This document shows positions 1-14,162 of a stretch of DNA of 52,771 nt, one piece after another (positions within the stretch are counted from its first letter, which is position 1; each line of letters starts with the position of its first letter). The DNA comes from Weissella confusa (GTDB lineage Bacteria; Bacillota; Bacilli; Lactobacillales; Lactobacillaceae): the NCBI GenBank assembly GCA_014332815.1, contig JACSZT010000002.1, positions 169,816-222,586 on the forward strand, written 5' to 3'. A model generated the notes under the pieces. The model was not told the DNA's origin, made no database searches, and saw nothing but the letters and a program-made list of their open reading frames with translations. Both the position numbers and the translations under genes were made by a program.

Positions 1-302
1 AAACAAATGTGTAGGGTCATCAAGCTAGTTCTTGATGCAAAAACATTTGCGAAGTCAATTCGCTAGTAAATTCGTTTAACTTCTGTTAAACAACAAAAAT
101 TGACGCATAAACATATGTAATATAGATTAAGTTGTTTCAGGGAAACAGCAAAACAGCAAAACATATTTAACTTGAATAGCTAATTGATATTCAAACTTCT
201 TTGAAAGAAGTTGTTGACATTCGCTTGAAAGGTTGTTATGATATATAAGTTGTCTGGTGAGGCAACGACGTAGGTCATTGAAAACTGAATATCGTTTCGA
301 TG
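1..302 (+). promoter_or_regulatory. rRNA operon promoter P2 and 16S leader
   Basis: A near-consensus promoter has TTGACA at 214-219, a 17-nt spacer and TATGAT at 237-242. It is followed by an untranslated leader that reads 243-302 and then 1-104. The leader carries the GAAAACTGAATATC type segment seen before lactic-acid-bacterial rRNA genes and a long stem (AAATGT near 6 pairing with ACATTT near 45). The 16S gene itself would start beyond the end of the supplied sequence. Upstream P1 is split: its -35 lies at 491-496 and its -10 (TAATAT) at 118-123. Identification as an rrn leader is by recognition of leader layout and is not proven by any rRNA body. Confidence 0.75.
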
Positions 303-1094
303 TAAAGCAGGGGTGCCGGTATTGGCGATTAACTTAGAGCGGATTCCAGCCCCAGATCGGGTGCAACAAATTATTGGGGATGCCACAGTATTCTTTGATG
401 AATTGCACATATAAGAGCAAGTAAAATCGCAACCAGAATGGGTTTCTGGCTGCGATTTTTATTTTGTATGAACAAAGTTTGAAGAAAGTGTTGACGAATG
501 CAAGAAAGCAACATTGGCTGAGTACATGACGAATATGCGTCGATCAGACGGCGCATTGTTGCGACCGGGGATTACGTTATATGGTGAAATTCCATTTAGT
601 GTGGAAGAAGCAGCCATGTGGGTGAACCAGGCAGATTTGATCGTTATTGTTGGGACAAGCTTTGTGGTGTATCCATTCGCGGGTCTATTACAGTACGCGT
701 ATCAGTTCATGATGGACAATATGTATTTTCCAGATGCTGAGCCGAATGTGATTCATGACAAAATGGCGGCACTAACCAAGCAAGGTCGTGCCAAGATTAT
801 TACGCAAAATGTTGATGGTCTTCATAAGAAGGCAGGGAGTGAAGCGACAATTGAATTTCATGGATCGCTTTATGATATTTATGCTGTAACTGATGACATG
901 AGTGTTAATCCAGAAATTCAAAACTTATTTGATAATGCAAAGCAGATTGTCTTTCTAACGGGTGCTGGTGTTTCAACTGCGTCAGGTATCCCCGATTACC
1001 GCTCGAAAGGTGGCATCTATGATGATAGTGGCGTAGTTGAACGTCCAGAATATTTATTAAGCACTGATGCATTGGCTAATGAACCTGAAAAGAC
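303..1094 (+). CDS. Sir2-family NAD-dependent protein deacylase
   Basis: Pieces in reading order: 898-1094, 699-896, 501-698, 303-414; rejoined length 234 aa, normal for a bacterial sirtuin. Sirtuins remove acyl groups from lysines using NAD. Visible motifs are [15 protein letters not shown] (NAD binding) in the first piece, TQNVDGLH and FHGS with the catalytic His in the second, and [11 protein letters not shown] and the closing AINLE...GDA segment in the last two. The RBS GGAG at about 1281 precedes the ATG after rejoining. Odd: the rejoined protein has no cysteine, so the usual four-Cys zinc site between FHG and RPGITLYGE is absent. It is the last gene before the rRNA promoters and is followed by a terminator. 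Confidence 0.9.
427..466 (+). terminator. Terminator after the sirtuin gene
   Basis: The inverted repeat AAAATCGCA..CCAGAA / TTTCTGG.TGCGATTTT is followed by a T-rich run, 13 nt after the stop codon. It lies wholly inside one block, so it is readable as written, and it separates the gene from the rRNA promoters. Confidence 0.85.
491..496 (+). promoter_or_regulatory. -35 half of rRNA promoter P1
   Basis: TTGACG ends the block that finishes at 500. Joined to the block starting at 105, it sits 17 nt before TAATAT (118-123), giving a normal sigma-A promoter upstream of P2. Tandem promoters are usual for rRNA operons. This element exists only after blocks are rejoined, which also supports the reordering. 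Confidence 0.65.
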
Positions 1095-2084
1095 CCGTAA
1101 CACAGAAAAGTCAGCTTACGTTGGTTTGAGCAAGTCAGAAGGACAAAACAGTTTTGTTATTTCTGCACCAGATGAGAACCAACCTGAGTTCTTTAAGGCG
1201 TTGTATCAAACGCCTGTTCGTGAGGTGCTAGAACAAATCGGACAACCTTTTGTTGTGCGTCAGTAGTTACTAAATAGATAGGAGTGTCATATTGATGATA
1301 TCAAGGACCCATTCACGGTTCACCGCGCGGTAATTGCTGCCTTCAAGGGCTTTGATGCGCAAATGATTGCTTGGAACTTGCCTGAATTGCAAGCGCTTGA
1401 GTTCGCAACGTTGACGCCAGTACTATCAGAACGCCAATTGCGTTTGCCTTTGGCTCAAGTATTCGATATTAAGCACACAGAGATGACAGAGGTCATGTCA
1501 ACGTTGACGCCTGAAGCAAAGAATGATCGTTCAGAAGCAGCGCTACGTTTGTTGACGTTGTTGGATGCACGCGTCTTCATGAATGCCGTGCCATCTGATA
1601 TTGATACAGCCATTTATACGGATAGCTTTGCAGATGCCTTCCCAGAAGCATGGGAAGCTGCAGGTAACATTTTTGCTACGATGAAGGCATTGTTGAACAT
1701 GATGTTGACGTTGAGCGGTTACCCACAAGTGTATTTCCAATTAAAGTCAGAAGATATTAATATGACGGATCAATTGATGGTTATGTCGACGTACCTTTAC
1801 CAACCAGCTTTGCGTGCGATTACTTATAAGGAACAAGCTAAGCACGGTTTGGTGACGGCGGCGGTTGTAAAGGCGTTTGCGAACGTTATTATGCAATTTT
1901 CAGAAGATACAGTTAAGCTCCTAAACCAAGTTAATCAAGTTTACCCAGGTTCAGTTGTCCTTCGCGGTTCAGGTGAAGCAACAGGTAAGTTGACACATGA
2001 CCAAGTTTCAACGGATATGTTGGGAACGCGTTTGATGGTTGAGGTAACTGATGCAACCGCACCTGATTTCTCAGCAACGCAAGA
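1095..2084 (+). CDS. IpaB/EvcA-type cytosolic protein of lactic acid bacteria
   Basis: Pieces: 1891-2084, 1689-1886, 1491-1688, 1293-1490, 1095-1266; rejoined 319 aa. The start [13 protein letters not shown] follows an AGAGAG ribosome site that lies at the end of the mvaA block (about 2275-2282). No signal peptide or membrane span is visible; it is a mostly helical, Leu/Met/Ala-rich protein. I recall a similar family in lactobacilli annotated 'IpaB/EvcA family' on the basis of overall pattern (N-terminal [12 protein letters not shown], a central [12 protein letters not shown] segment). No catalytic motif is visible and the function is unknown. It lies directly downstream of mvaA, probably in the same transcript. 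The name is recognition only. Confidence 0.6.
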
Positions 2085-3470
2085 GCGCGCTAGTCACAAC
2101 AGGTATCCAAGCAGGTCACATGGCCTTGCAGGCAAAGTCATTAGCTTTGCAGGTTGGTGCGACGACAGAAGAAGTACCGGCGCTAACAGCGCGTTTGCAA
2201 CAAATTGGACAATTCAATGAAACGGTTGCCCGTGAAACGTTGGCGACATTACGTCATAGTAAATAAGGAATAAGAAAGAGAGGTTTAACAAGTTGGACAG
2301 TCCAAGACGATATGTTGTTGGGTGAGACAACATTACCATTGATGCTTGGAGTTGTTGGTGGATCGATTGGTATTGTGCCAGCAGTTAAGCTGAACCATGC
2401 TTTGATGGATAATCCGACGGTTAATGAACTAACAAGTATCGTTGCAGCCGTTGGGTTGGCGCAAAACCTGTCAGCTTTACAGGGGATGCCTGGTACGGAA
2501 GTCGCTCGCAAAATTGCAGCTGCGAGTCATATTGAACAATTGTCACCTTACCGAGCAGTCACGTCGAACAAAGGGTTGCTTAACGGTATTGAAGCGGCTG
2601 TATTGGCAAGTGGTAACGATACGAGAGCAGTCAATGCAGCGTTGCATGCCTATGCTGCTAACAATGGCCAATATCATGAAACAGCCATTGTAAATGTGTT
2701 GGTTGATCCTAAGGCGGCGATGGGGGCAAACGTTGTTAATACTATGTCTGAAGCGGTGGCTGAGAAATTAACCATTGCGGGGTATCAAGTGTTGATGGCG
2801 ATTCTTTCCAACTATGCAACTGAAGCACTCGTTAAGGCACGTGTTGCAATACCAGTAGACGCGTTGGCAACGAAGGAAGGGGTTAAAACGACGATTCAAA
2901 GCCGCTTGCTACGCGGCCAGGTTATTTTGACTGATGTAGCAAACATGGATGCGCTACAAGAATACGTTTCAAGTAATAACCAAGCTTTGTTGCAAGCTGC
3001 TAATGATGCCCACCCATCAATGGCTAAGCGTGGTGGTGGTGCCAAGGCGCTAACGGTAGAAGTGTTGGATGAACAAGTGGCTTTGATTGAAGCGCAATAC
3101 GATGCAGTTGGTGAACAACAGGTTGAAAATTATCTTTACAACTTTGGAGTGCCAACGGGTTTGTTACCAGATTTGCCAGTTGATGGTCGATTGGTAACGG
3201 TACCAATGAGTACCGAAGAACCTAGCGTCATTGCGGCTGCAAGTAACGGTGCTCGCATGATGCGCGCTGGCGATTGAAGAATAATGGAGACGGTTTTGGT
3301 AACGATTACCAAAACCGTTTTTTGCTTTAAACGTTGAAAATAACTGTTAAACTATAAGAGATATTAGAAAAGGAAACTTTAGATAATGGCAGATTGGCAC
3401 GGTTTTTATAAGTTGTCTTGGCGAGAGCGACTAGATAAAACGATTGAAAATAAGCAACTGACTGCTGAGC
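2085..3470 (+). CDS. mvaA: Hydroxymethylglutaryl-CoA reductase, class II
   Basis: Pieces: 3386-3470, 3075-3272, 2877-3074, 2679-2876, 2481-2678, 2283-2480, 2085-2266; rejoined 418 aa, standard for class II enzymes. It reduces HMG-CoA to mevalonate for isoprenoid synthesis, in the cytosol. Visible in order: N-terminal FYKLSWRERLD, TEEPSVIAAASNGARM (substrate loop with catalytic Glu), MGANVVNTMSEA, the NKGLLNGIEAAVLASGND segment, GGSIGIVPAVK, and near the end the catalytic-His region GIQAGHM. The ATG at 3386 follows AAAGGAAAC. A possible promoter begins about 3335. The next gene follows closely, suggesting cotranscription with the IpaB/EvcA-type gene and perhaps the sirtuin. Confidence 0.95.
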
Positions 3471-4064
3471 AAGGCTGCCGTAAAGAAGAAGGAAGAGCTT
3501 GAGCAATCATGGAAGGTTTTGCATGATGTTATGAGTCGAGCTGTGCAAGGAACTGCTGAAATTGATGGCATTCCGGCAGTTGATCTGGGATTCTTTGATG
3601 CGGAACAAACACAACGCTTGTTTGCGACAGTAGATGATCAAAACGTGGTGAAGTACCGCGTACAAACCTCTGAAGTGTTCCAATTTCGTATTGGTGAGTT
3701 AGCAACGATGACTGGTGTTTCGACTCGTCAACTTCGCTATTGGGAGAGCAAGGGCATTATCTCGTCGCTTAGTCGTGATGGAGAACAAGATGCGCGTGTT
3801 TATAACTACAAAACGTATGTCGCAGTGGCCACAATCAAGAATTTCTTAGATGAAGGTTATACATTCCACACCAAACCCATAATTGAATAGCTAAAGCATC
3901 TCAGACATCCAGTTAATTAATGGGTGTCTTTTTTTGAGAGTAAAGCGGTTTGCGCGCCTTGACATTTATGTTAAATAACCTGACAATAATAAACGGCAAA
4001 ATGAGAGGAGGGCGAGACGATGACGTTTGTATCAAAGCAACAATTTCATAAGAACTTTTTGAAT
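3273..4064 (+). CDS. MerR-family transcriptional regulator
   Basis: Pieces: 4020-4064, 3669-3866, 3471-3668, 3273-3284; rejoined 150 aa. The second piece contains the winged helix-turn-helix FRIGELATMTGVSTRQLRYWESKGI typical of MerR proteins (recognition helix around RQLRYWE), followed by a wing and a KNFLDEGYT helix. A coiled coil (KKKEELEQSW) opens the third piece, for dimerisation. No cysteines or other metal-ligand pattern is visible, so the effector is unknown. Its own upstream region has a perfect dyad (see 3959). It lies between ltaS and mvaA, each bounded by terminators, so it is probably a single-gene unit. Confidence 0.9.
3286..3326 (+). terminator. Terminator after the merR gene
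   Basis: ACGGTTTTGGT / ACCAAAACCGT with a four-base loop, followed by six T. It ends the merR gene and precedes the mvaA promoter in the same block. Confidence 0.9.
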
Positions 4065-6242
4065 AAATGGTTTGGGGAAGCTTGAGAACTTAGAAAACCA
4101 AAAGGGTGTTGGCTCGACTAGTCTTTGGACAGAAAACGATAATAAGACGACGCAGTCACTTTATACAACGGATGCGCCAGAAAAGGATGAACCTAGGTCA
4201 GATACGTCTCGTATCAAGCAGGTTAACCCGGACGGTGGCGATTCGACCGATGGTGGGGATGGCGGCGAGACAATCTATGACAACACGACAGGACAGGTCA
4301 TTAGCGATCCATCAAAGCAAGTTCAAAAGGAAGTAGCAGCGGCGCGCAAGAAGGTTAATAAGCAGTTATCAATTTCTGACGATATTAATCAGAAAGACTT
4401 GCTACGTTTCCACACACCAAAGGGATTCTCTAAGGTAGATGCTTCTAAGTACAACTATGAAAATATTCCTGGATACACAGGTGGCGGTATTAACCACACG
4501 TATGGTGGTGAAATCGATGTGATGCCAACGTTGCTACACTTGTTGGGTGTTGATACTAAGAATGATGTTCAACTTGGCCAAGATTTGTTGAGTACAAAGC
4601 GCGATCAGGTCGTTGCTTTCCGTGATAAGGACTTTATTACGCCAAAGTACACGGTAAACCTTGACCAATCAATTGGTGAGTTCTATGACTACTTGAAGAA
4701 GTCAGGGCTATACGACAAGTCAATTATTGTCTTGTACGGTGATCACTACGGTATCTCAAATTCTGAAAACAAGTCATTGGCCTCTGTATTAGGAAAGAGT
4801 GCGGATGATTGGACTGATTTTGATAATGCACAAATGCAACGTGTACCATTCATGGTCTATGGCTTGAAGGATAAGTTGTTGTTCTATGATTCAATTCCAT
4901 ACCTGGAGCACATGCAACAACCGTTCTATGCCAAGTACATTACCGTTACGAATCACTTCCCATACAGTCTTGATGAACAAGATAAGGATCCGAACTTCGT
5001 GACAACGACAACCGATTCTGACGTGGTGAATGGTTACTTTGAAACGAATCACTCATTGTTTGCCACACAAGGTAATGATCAAACATTCCAAGCAATGCCA
5101 GCTATCCTGCGTCAAACGCAGGGTTACTCATCGGCTGTCTTCCACGGTAACAATGCTAGTTTCTGGAACCGCAGTAATGTTTATAAGAACATGGGTTACC
5201 AATACTTCTTTGATGCTAGTTACTATGACACGTCTGGTGATAAGGCGATGGGCATTCACTTGGAGTCGTTCCAACAATTCTCATTGAACCTAAAAATCAA
5301 TGGGCAGGAAGTCACGCCAAACTTGAATGCGATTTACAATTCAAACTCAACCATTGCGTTTGATAATTTCTTTAATCAAGTTGGTCAAGGAAAGACGTCT
5401 GATGCGGAAAACATGCTGGAGACATCAACATTTGGTTTGCCACAAGGATATGATAGCAACATGATGGTTAAGTATCTTGGTATTGATGCTTACACCGCAT
5501 TTGATGCGATTAAGACGCATGGTGTTTCTGAAATGCGTAAGTCAGCTAAGAAATCTGATATTGATAATGTGCTGAGTTATGTAAAGGGACACTTTGCGGA
5601 TTCAAATCCACAGTATGCCGGTATCGCAAAGGGTAAGAATGTGTTTGAAACTAATATACATGACATTTTCTTCTGGATTGATGTGCCGATTATTATTGGG
5701 TTGTTCATCTTTAAAAAGATGCGCATTCAAAAAGAGGGCACGACGAAGTTTATGAGTTTTGCGATGACGACGTTTTCGATTTTCGCATTCATGGTGACGT
5801 TGACGCTGGGTGAAGCTGATCGTCCACAATTGATTACACGTCAATAATTGTTGATTGGGTTAGCGTTTTACTTCCGATCAGCAAAGTTATTTTATCCAGT
5901 TGCGACGATTTTATATGTAGTCAACGTGCTGATGATTCAGTTGAATGTGATTTACTATCGTGAGTTCACGGACTTTATGTCAGTTGCGACGATGCTGGGT
6001 TACAACAAGGTTAACCAAGGATTGGGAGCTTCGGGCTTTGCGCGTAAAAAGAAAAGAGTGAAGTATATGAGGCATTATGGCCGTTTCAGCTGGGTAAATA
6101 CCCGCTTGGGGTTTGTTTTGCTGCTGGTGGCATTGGTTTGGGCTAAAACACAGTTAGCCAATATCATGGATTTCCACTTGTATTCGGGAGCGTCGCCGGT
6201 TCAGTATGTGACGATGCTACTAAATCCGTTAACCGTATCAAT
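3867..6242 (+). CDS. ltaS: Lipoteichoic acid synthase LtaS
   Basis: Pieces: 6067-6242, then the ten blocks 5847-6044 down to 4065-4262, then 3867-3882; rejoined 723 aa. The N-terminal three pieces hold about five membrane helices (LGFVLLLVALVW, FYPVATILYVVNVL, FFWIDVPIIIGLFIF, TFSIFAFMVTLTL). The extracellular sulfatase-fold domain follows, with QGKTSDAENM (nucleophile Thr), NNASFWNRS, the GDHYGIS metal site and a Ser/Asp/Gly-rich C-terminal tail ending about DGTPNP. The enzyme polymerises glycerol phosphate from phosphatidylglycerol onto the lipoteichoic acid anchor. As written, the segments run tail first, giving a false 591-codon frame. Confidence 0.96.
3904..3937 (+). terminator. Terminator after ltaS
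   Basis: GACATCCA / TGGGTGTC stem followed by seven T, about 22 nt after the ltaS stop (3880-3882). Confidence 0.85.
3959..3992 (+). promoter_or_regulatory. merR promoter with TGTTA-N7-TGACA dyad
   Basis: TTGACA (3959-3964) opens a promoter whose spacer holds TGTTAAATAACCTGACA. This matches both the general dyad placed between -35 and -10 in MerR-controlled promoters and the TGTNA-N7-TNACA pattern of GlnR boxes. The regulator below it is MerR-type but does not look like GlnR, so self-regulation through this dyad is the likelier reading. Confidence 0.5.
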
Positions 6243-7034
6243 CCAGCACCGTATTCTTTACTTACAATGAGTTCATTTGACATGGACTGATCACCTCTGG
6301 GTAAATTCGTGCAACAATACTCAAACTATTTTAGCGCAAATTACGTTAAACAGAAGACTATAAGGTATGAACTTAAAAATTACGCTATAATAGGGCAGAT
6401 GCAGTCTAAATTTGGCTGATTGAAACTTAAAATCTAACGTGTCGCGACACGTTGAATGTGCCAATTAGAACCATCTTGGTTCACTAAGACACGCGCTGTG
6501 GTTACTGCGTGGCTTTCGGTAAAGCCAACGTAGTGGGTTGTAGAATCATCTAAGTCGTCAATCTCTAGTTCGAGCGGTACACCTTGCTCGCCGACGAAAA
6601 CGGTTTGACGGATAGCAAGCGCTTCACGGCTAAGTGCCTTTAGAACCATGTTGCGGTGCTCAATGCCGGCATCTAGGAAAACGTCACCTTCAGCTTCGAA
6701 GCCAAGCTTTTCGTAGAAACCAAGTGCTGAAACTTGGGCACCCAAATCAAGGGTGTGTACACCAGCTTCTTTGGCATCCGCAATAATTTCTTGCATAATT
6801 TTTGCAGCGTAACCGTGACCGCGGGCATCAGATAGAAAGCAACTGAATCAGCAAAGTTCTTGGTTGATGAACGCTTCTGGCCAATCTATTCATTCATTGC
6901 CCGTCGCTCATATAGCGAATTTTCAATTCCTGTGTTGTCATACCGTCAACACATCAATGAAGGTAAATAATAAATATGAAAAAGCACCGCAACGATTAAT
7001 TTCGTTGCGGTGCTTTTGTCTGCTTTATGAAAGG
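6243..7034 (-). CDS. GNAT-family N-acetyltransferase
   Basis: Pieces: 6283-6243, 6638-6441, 6836-6639, 7034-7025; rejoined 148 aa. Features of the fold in order: QTVFVGEQGVPLELEIDDLDD with HYVG (acceptor side), TARVLV, the acetyl-CoA loop DARGHGYAAKIMQ, and the closing GFYEKLGF..E..V segment. The start ATG follows GAGGTGATC. The acceptor is unknown; the EQGVP..LE..D.D pattern is common in the ElaA/YjcF-like subgroup. It is convergent with the rgg gene; the two genes' ends share the block 6837-7034 and the terminator there. Confidence 0.9.
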
Positions 7035-8024
7035 TGGCTTTGTTGCACTTCCAATTGTTGATTATGGCATTGGAAAACAAGGATGATGAAACGGTTCGCA
7101 ATACATTGATGTTCTTGCGTGAGTACCGTTTGCCAGCTTTGAGCACATACTTTGGCTTCGTTAAGAAGATGGCGCAAGTTGTTGAATTGTCGTTGGCTGA
7201 TGATGATGAAGCTGCTGAGGCATTGTGGAATCTCGTTAAGTTGCTCTCATCACGTGAGTTCTATACAGCAAATGACATGTTGATGTTTGCAAACATTATT
7301 CGCCACGAACCATACAACGCAGCTAAGCTTGTCGTAAAGCAAATGTCTGATCAAGCACGCCGTATGGCTAGTCTTGAAGGATATGGCTTGATGGAGTTGG
7401 ACAACTTCTCTTCAGCTGAAGTGCGTAACTATCCAGCAATTAAGGAACTTGGTTTGGACGCGCACTCAGTTACGATGACGCCAACGGAAGACACGGTTTA
7501 TCGTACACTTTCAATGTATGATGAGACGCGCGATGTCCGTTTGCTAGTTAACTTGGTACGTGCAATTAACTCTCAAGTGGTTGATGAAGTTGAGAAGTAC
7601 CGTTTGATTGAAATGGTTCGCCCAACACTTTATTTCATCAAGGAACGAAACATTTCAGTTCCGGTTGTTTTGAAGACGGTTGATATTTCACGCTCACGTT
7701 TGTACGACTACTTGCAAGGCAATGGAAAAGTCAGTGCAACAACGTTGGTGAATTTGTTGATGACGATTGGTGTGTCATTTGATGAATTGATGCTCCACAT
7801 CTATATGAATAATCCTGAATTTTTGTTAATGAAATTGTATGACGTTGACGTGTAGTTATAATTCTAATGTATCATCTGTGGGACAAAGAAGTTTGCATAA
7901 TATCACACTTACATTATATAGAGGAGTATACTTATGGGTGGTTATATGAGAAAAGTTAACGATAAGTAAGAGGTTTATATGGGGAAGAATCGAGTGCCGG
8001 TGGATGCAATTCGTGACGCGATGT
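6837..8024 (+). CDS. Rgg/GadR/MutR-type transcriptional regulator
   Basis: Pieces: 7979-8024, 7629-7826, 7431-7628, 7233-7430, 7035-7232, 6837-6970; rejoined 323 aa. The N-terminal XRE helix-turn-helix is ERNISVPVVLKTVDISRSRLYDYLQG followed by KVSATTLVNLLMTIGVSFDEL. The rest is a long all-helical region typical of the Rgg C-terminal peptide-binding domain. Rgg proteins often respond to short peptides. The ATG follows AAGAGG. A tiny frame (7934-7969) sits just upstream. The gene stands alone between the gyrA terminator and its own. Confidence 0.8.
6976..7018. terminator. Bidirectional terminator between rgg and the GNAT gene
   Basis: AAAGCACCGCAACGA / TCGTTGCGGTGCTTTT with a short loop and T on one side, A on the other. 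It serves two convergent genes. Confidence 0.9.
7934..7969 (+). CDS. Possible 11-codon leader frame before rgg
   Basis: ATG at 7934 follows GAGGAGTATACTT and encodes MGGYMRKVNDK, then TAA; the rgg ATG follows 9 nt later. It has a good ribosome site. It could be a leader peptide coupling translation to rgg. It lacks the hydrophobic C-terminus of known Rgg-linked signalling peptides, so a pheromone role is not supported. Confidence 0.35.
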   Translation: MGGYMRKVNDK

Positions 8025-10796
8025 TGAAGTAGCTGAGCTACTCGCACGTGCTGAAGACAATTCAGATTCACAAGAGTAAAAATAAAGAGACATCATACAA
8101 CGTACTGTGTGATGTCTCTTTTTGTATATATGCATCTGTCTAATATTTAGGAATTGTTATTTTTGATTTATAGATATCGACTGTTATTTGGCTGATTAAT
8201 ATACTAAAATAGTAATTAATAGAGTTTCTGAAACTGGTCGTGCAACTCAAGGTGTGCGCGTAATCCGTTTGGATGATGACGCTGTGGTGGCAACCTTCGC
8301 TAAGGTTGAACACGAAGATGAGTCAGAAGATGCAACGCAAGACGGTGTAGCAACGACACCAGTTGTTGACCAAGCTGGCACTGATTTGCCGGATGCACCA
8401 GCAGCTGGTGAACAACCAGGGGTTATCACTGAAAAGGGATACGGAAAGCAAACGCCAGTCTCAGAATACCCAATCAAGGGTCGTGGTGGTAAGGGTATCA
8501 AGACAGCCCAAATCACTGAAAAGAACGGACCTTTGGCAGGTTTGGCGGTTGTTGACGGATCAGAAGATATCATGTTGACGACTAACAAGGGTGTTATGAT
8601 TCGATTCACGGTTGATTATGATGAATTGATCAACGTTATGATTACTGATGGTACTGAGAACTTGTTGATTGGTACGCATGGTGGTTATGCCGTTTCATTC
8701 AATGCGGAAGCCGTTCGTTCAATGGGACGTTCAGCAGCCGGTGTCCGTGGTATTACATTGCGTGACGACGACTTTGTTATCGGCGCTGAAGTCTTGAAGG
8801 ACGAAGGTCACGTTTTGGGTATTCCAGTTGTTAACTTGCTTGGAATCGAAGCTGGTGAGAGTGTTCAAACAGTCATCAACGTGCGTGGGGATGCTGCCGA
8901 AAGCAAGGATTACTTGTTCTTCACGACGCGCCTTGGACGTGTTAAGAAGACGCCGGTATCTGACTTTGGAAACATTCGTGCCCACGGTTTGAAGGCGATT
9001 ACGTTGAATGATGTCAAGCGTATGGCACAAACTGAATTCCGTGCCCAAAACCGTGGTGGTCGTGGTGTCCAAGGAATGGGTGTTAACGATGATGACTTCA
9101 TTGATCAATTGATTGGTACATCAACACACGATACGTTGTTGTTCTTCACGAACGCTGGTAAGGTCTACAAGATGAAGGGATATGAAATCCCTGAATACGG
9201 CCGTTCAGCTAAGATTTCTGACTACAAGGATATCTTGGCTAAGCCTGAGCGAATCGACGAAATCATTTACACTGAGTTGCTTGAAATTCAAGAAAAGTAC
9301 GGTGATGAGCGTCGTACGGAATTGCAAATCGGTGACGTGACAAGCATTGAAGATGAAGATTTGATTGAAGAAGAAGACATTATCGTGTCATTGACGAGTG
9401 GTGGTTACAGTATTGCGTTGGATCACATTGATGCAATTATCAGCATTATTCGTGGTTCAGAAACGTCAGAAATTGCGAAGAATCGTTTGATGTCTGATTA
9501 CGCATTGTCAGATAAGCAAGCGCAAGCCATCTTGGACATGCGTTTGGTTCGTTTGACAGGTTTGGAACGTGGCAAGATTGAAGAAGAGTATCAAGGCTTG
9601 ATGACAGCCAACTTGTACAAGAACACGTTGATGCAAACTGGGTTCAGCTTTAACATGCTGGCCGTTCAAGATGGTCGTCCAAAGTTGTTGGGCTTGAAGG
9701 CAATGTTGGTTGCTTATCTTGAGCACCAACAAATCGTGGTTCGTCGTCGTACGGAATTCGAATTGCGTAAGGCTGAAGCACGTGCGCACATCTTGGAAGG
9801 TTTGCTAAAGTCTGGTAAGGAACGCATCATCGTGACTGAGTTGCCATACATGGTTAACAAGGCAAAGTTGATTGAGCGAATTGCTGAACTTGGACGTGAG
9901 AAGCGTATTGAAGGTATCACCGCTGTTAACGATGAATCTGACCAAACAGGTTACCGTATTGCAATCGATATCCGTCGTGACGTTTCAGCTTCAGTTGTTT
10001 TGATCAATTTGGGTGAAGTGATTTCTGCTATCCACATGTTGATGAACAACCCTGATGTGACAACTGCTGAGTTGATGGAAGCCGTCCCAGGACCTGATTT
10101 CCCAACTGGTGCGATTGTGATGGGAAAGTCTGGTATCCGTAAGGCGTACGAGACTGGTAAGGGTGTCGTAACGGTTCGTGCGAAGGTTGAAATCGAAACG
10201 GTCATGCGTTATACCGAGGCACGTTTGAGCAAGATTGCGACAGAAATGCTTCGTGATATCAACAAGGATACGATTGATTTTGCTGATAACTACGATGGTA
10301 CGGATCGTGAGCCGGTTGTTTTGCCAGCTCGTTTCCCTAACTTGCTAGTTAACGGTGCAAATGGAATCGCCGTTGGTATGGCAACAAACATTCCACCTCG
10401 CGAATTGGGTGTGACGCCTGATAAGCAACACAAGAAGTCTGCTCGTATCGTCGGTGACGTTATGGGTAAGTATCACCCCCACGGTGACTCTGCTATTTAC
10501 GAATCAATGGTTCGTATGGCGCAAGATTTTAGTTACCGTTACATGTTGGTTGATGGTCACGGAAACTTCGGTTCTGTCGATGGTGACCCAGCTGCCGTCA
10601 CAGCGTTAAACAACTAGAAAGGAACAAAAATGGCTGAAGAAGAACAAAATAACAGCCGCATTAAGCCCGCCAAGCTTGGCGAGCAAATGCGAACGTCATT
10701 CTTGGACTACGCGATGTCAGTTATCGTGGCTCGTGCTTTGCCTGACGTCCGTGATGGATTGAAGCCGGTTCACCGCCGTATCTTGTACGGAATGAG
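8025..10796 (+). CDS. gyrA: DNA gyrase subunit A
   Basis: Pieces: 10630-10796, then twelve blocks 10401-10598 down to 8223-8420, then 8025-8079; rejoined 865 aa. In order: [43 protein letters not shown], the quinolone-region helix [22 protein letters not shown] segment with the active Tyr (MRYTEARLS near 10203), [13 protein letters not shown], the coiled gate helices, then the C-terminal blades with [11 protein letters not shown] (GyrA box) and an acidic tail ending EDNSDSQE. It is the breakage-reunion subunit of gyrase. As written, the blades precede the catalytic core. It follows gyrB in the restored operon and ends at a strong terminator. Confidence 0.98.
8083..8126 (+). terminator. Terminator after gyrA
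   Basis: AGAGACATCA / TGATGTCTCT stem with a 10-nt loop, followed by five T, 4-6 nt after the gyrA stop. It closes the yaaA-recF-gyrB-gyrA unit. Confidence 0.9.
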
Positions 10797-13964
<3,168 letters not shown>

Positions 13965-14162
13965 CAATGCAATTGGCTACTGAAGTGCATATTCAAACGC
14001 CCTTTATTACACTAGGGCAACTATTGAAGGAAGAAAGCATTATCTCAACAGGTGGACAAGCTAAGTGGTACCTACGTGAGAACACGGTGCTTGTTAACCA
14101 AGAACCTGATGATCGTCGCGGTCGTAAGTTGTACCCTGGCGACATCGTGGCGGTACCATCCT

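Noticed and set aside
1..104. Start of a 16S rRNA gene
   Set aside because: Only leader sequence is present; no 16S 5' end such as the GAGTTTGATC region occurs.
8254..10617. A 787-codon open frame read as a rearranged (circularly permuted) gyrase A
   Set aside because: Its segments are in strict reverse 198-nt order, as in every neighbouring gene, so it is a product of the block reversal and not a real permuted protein.
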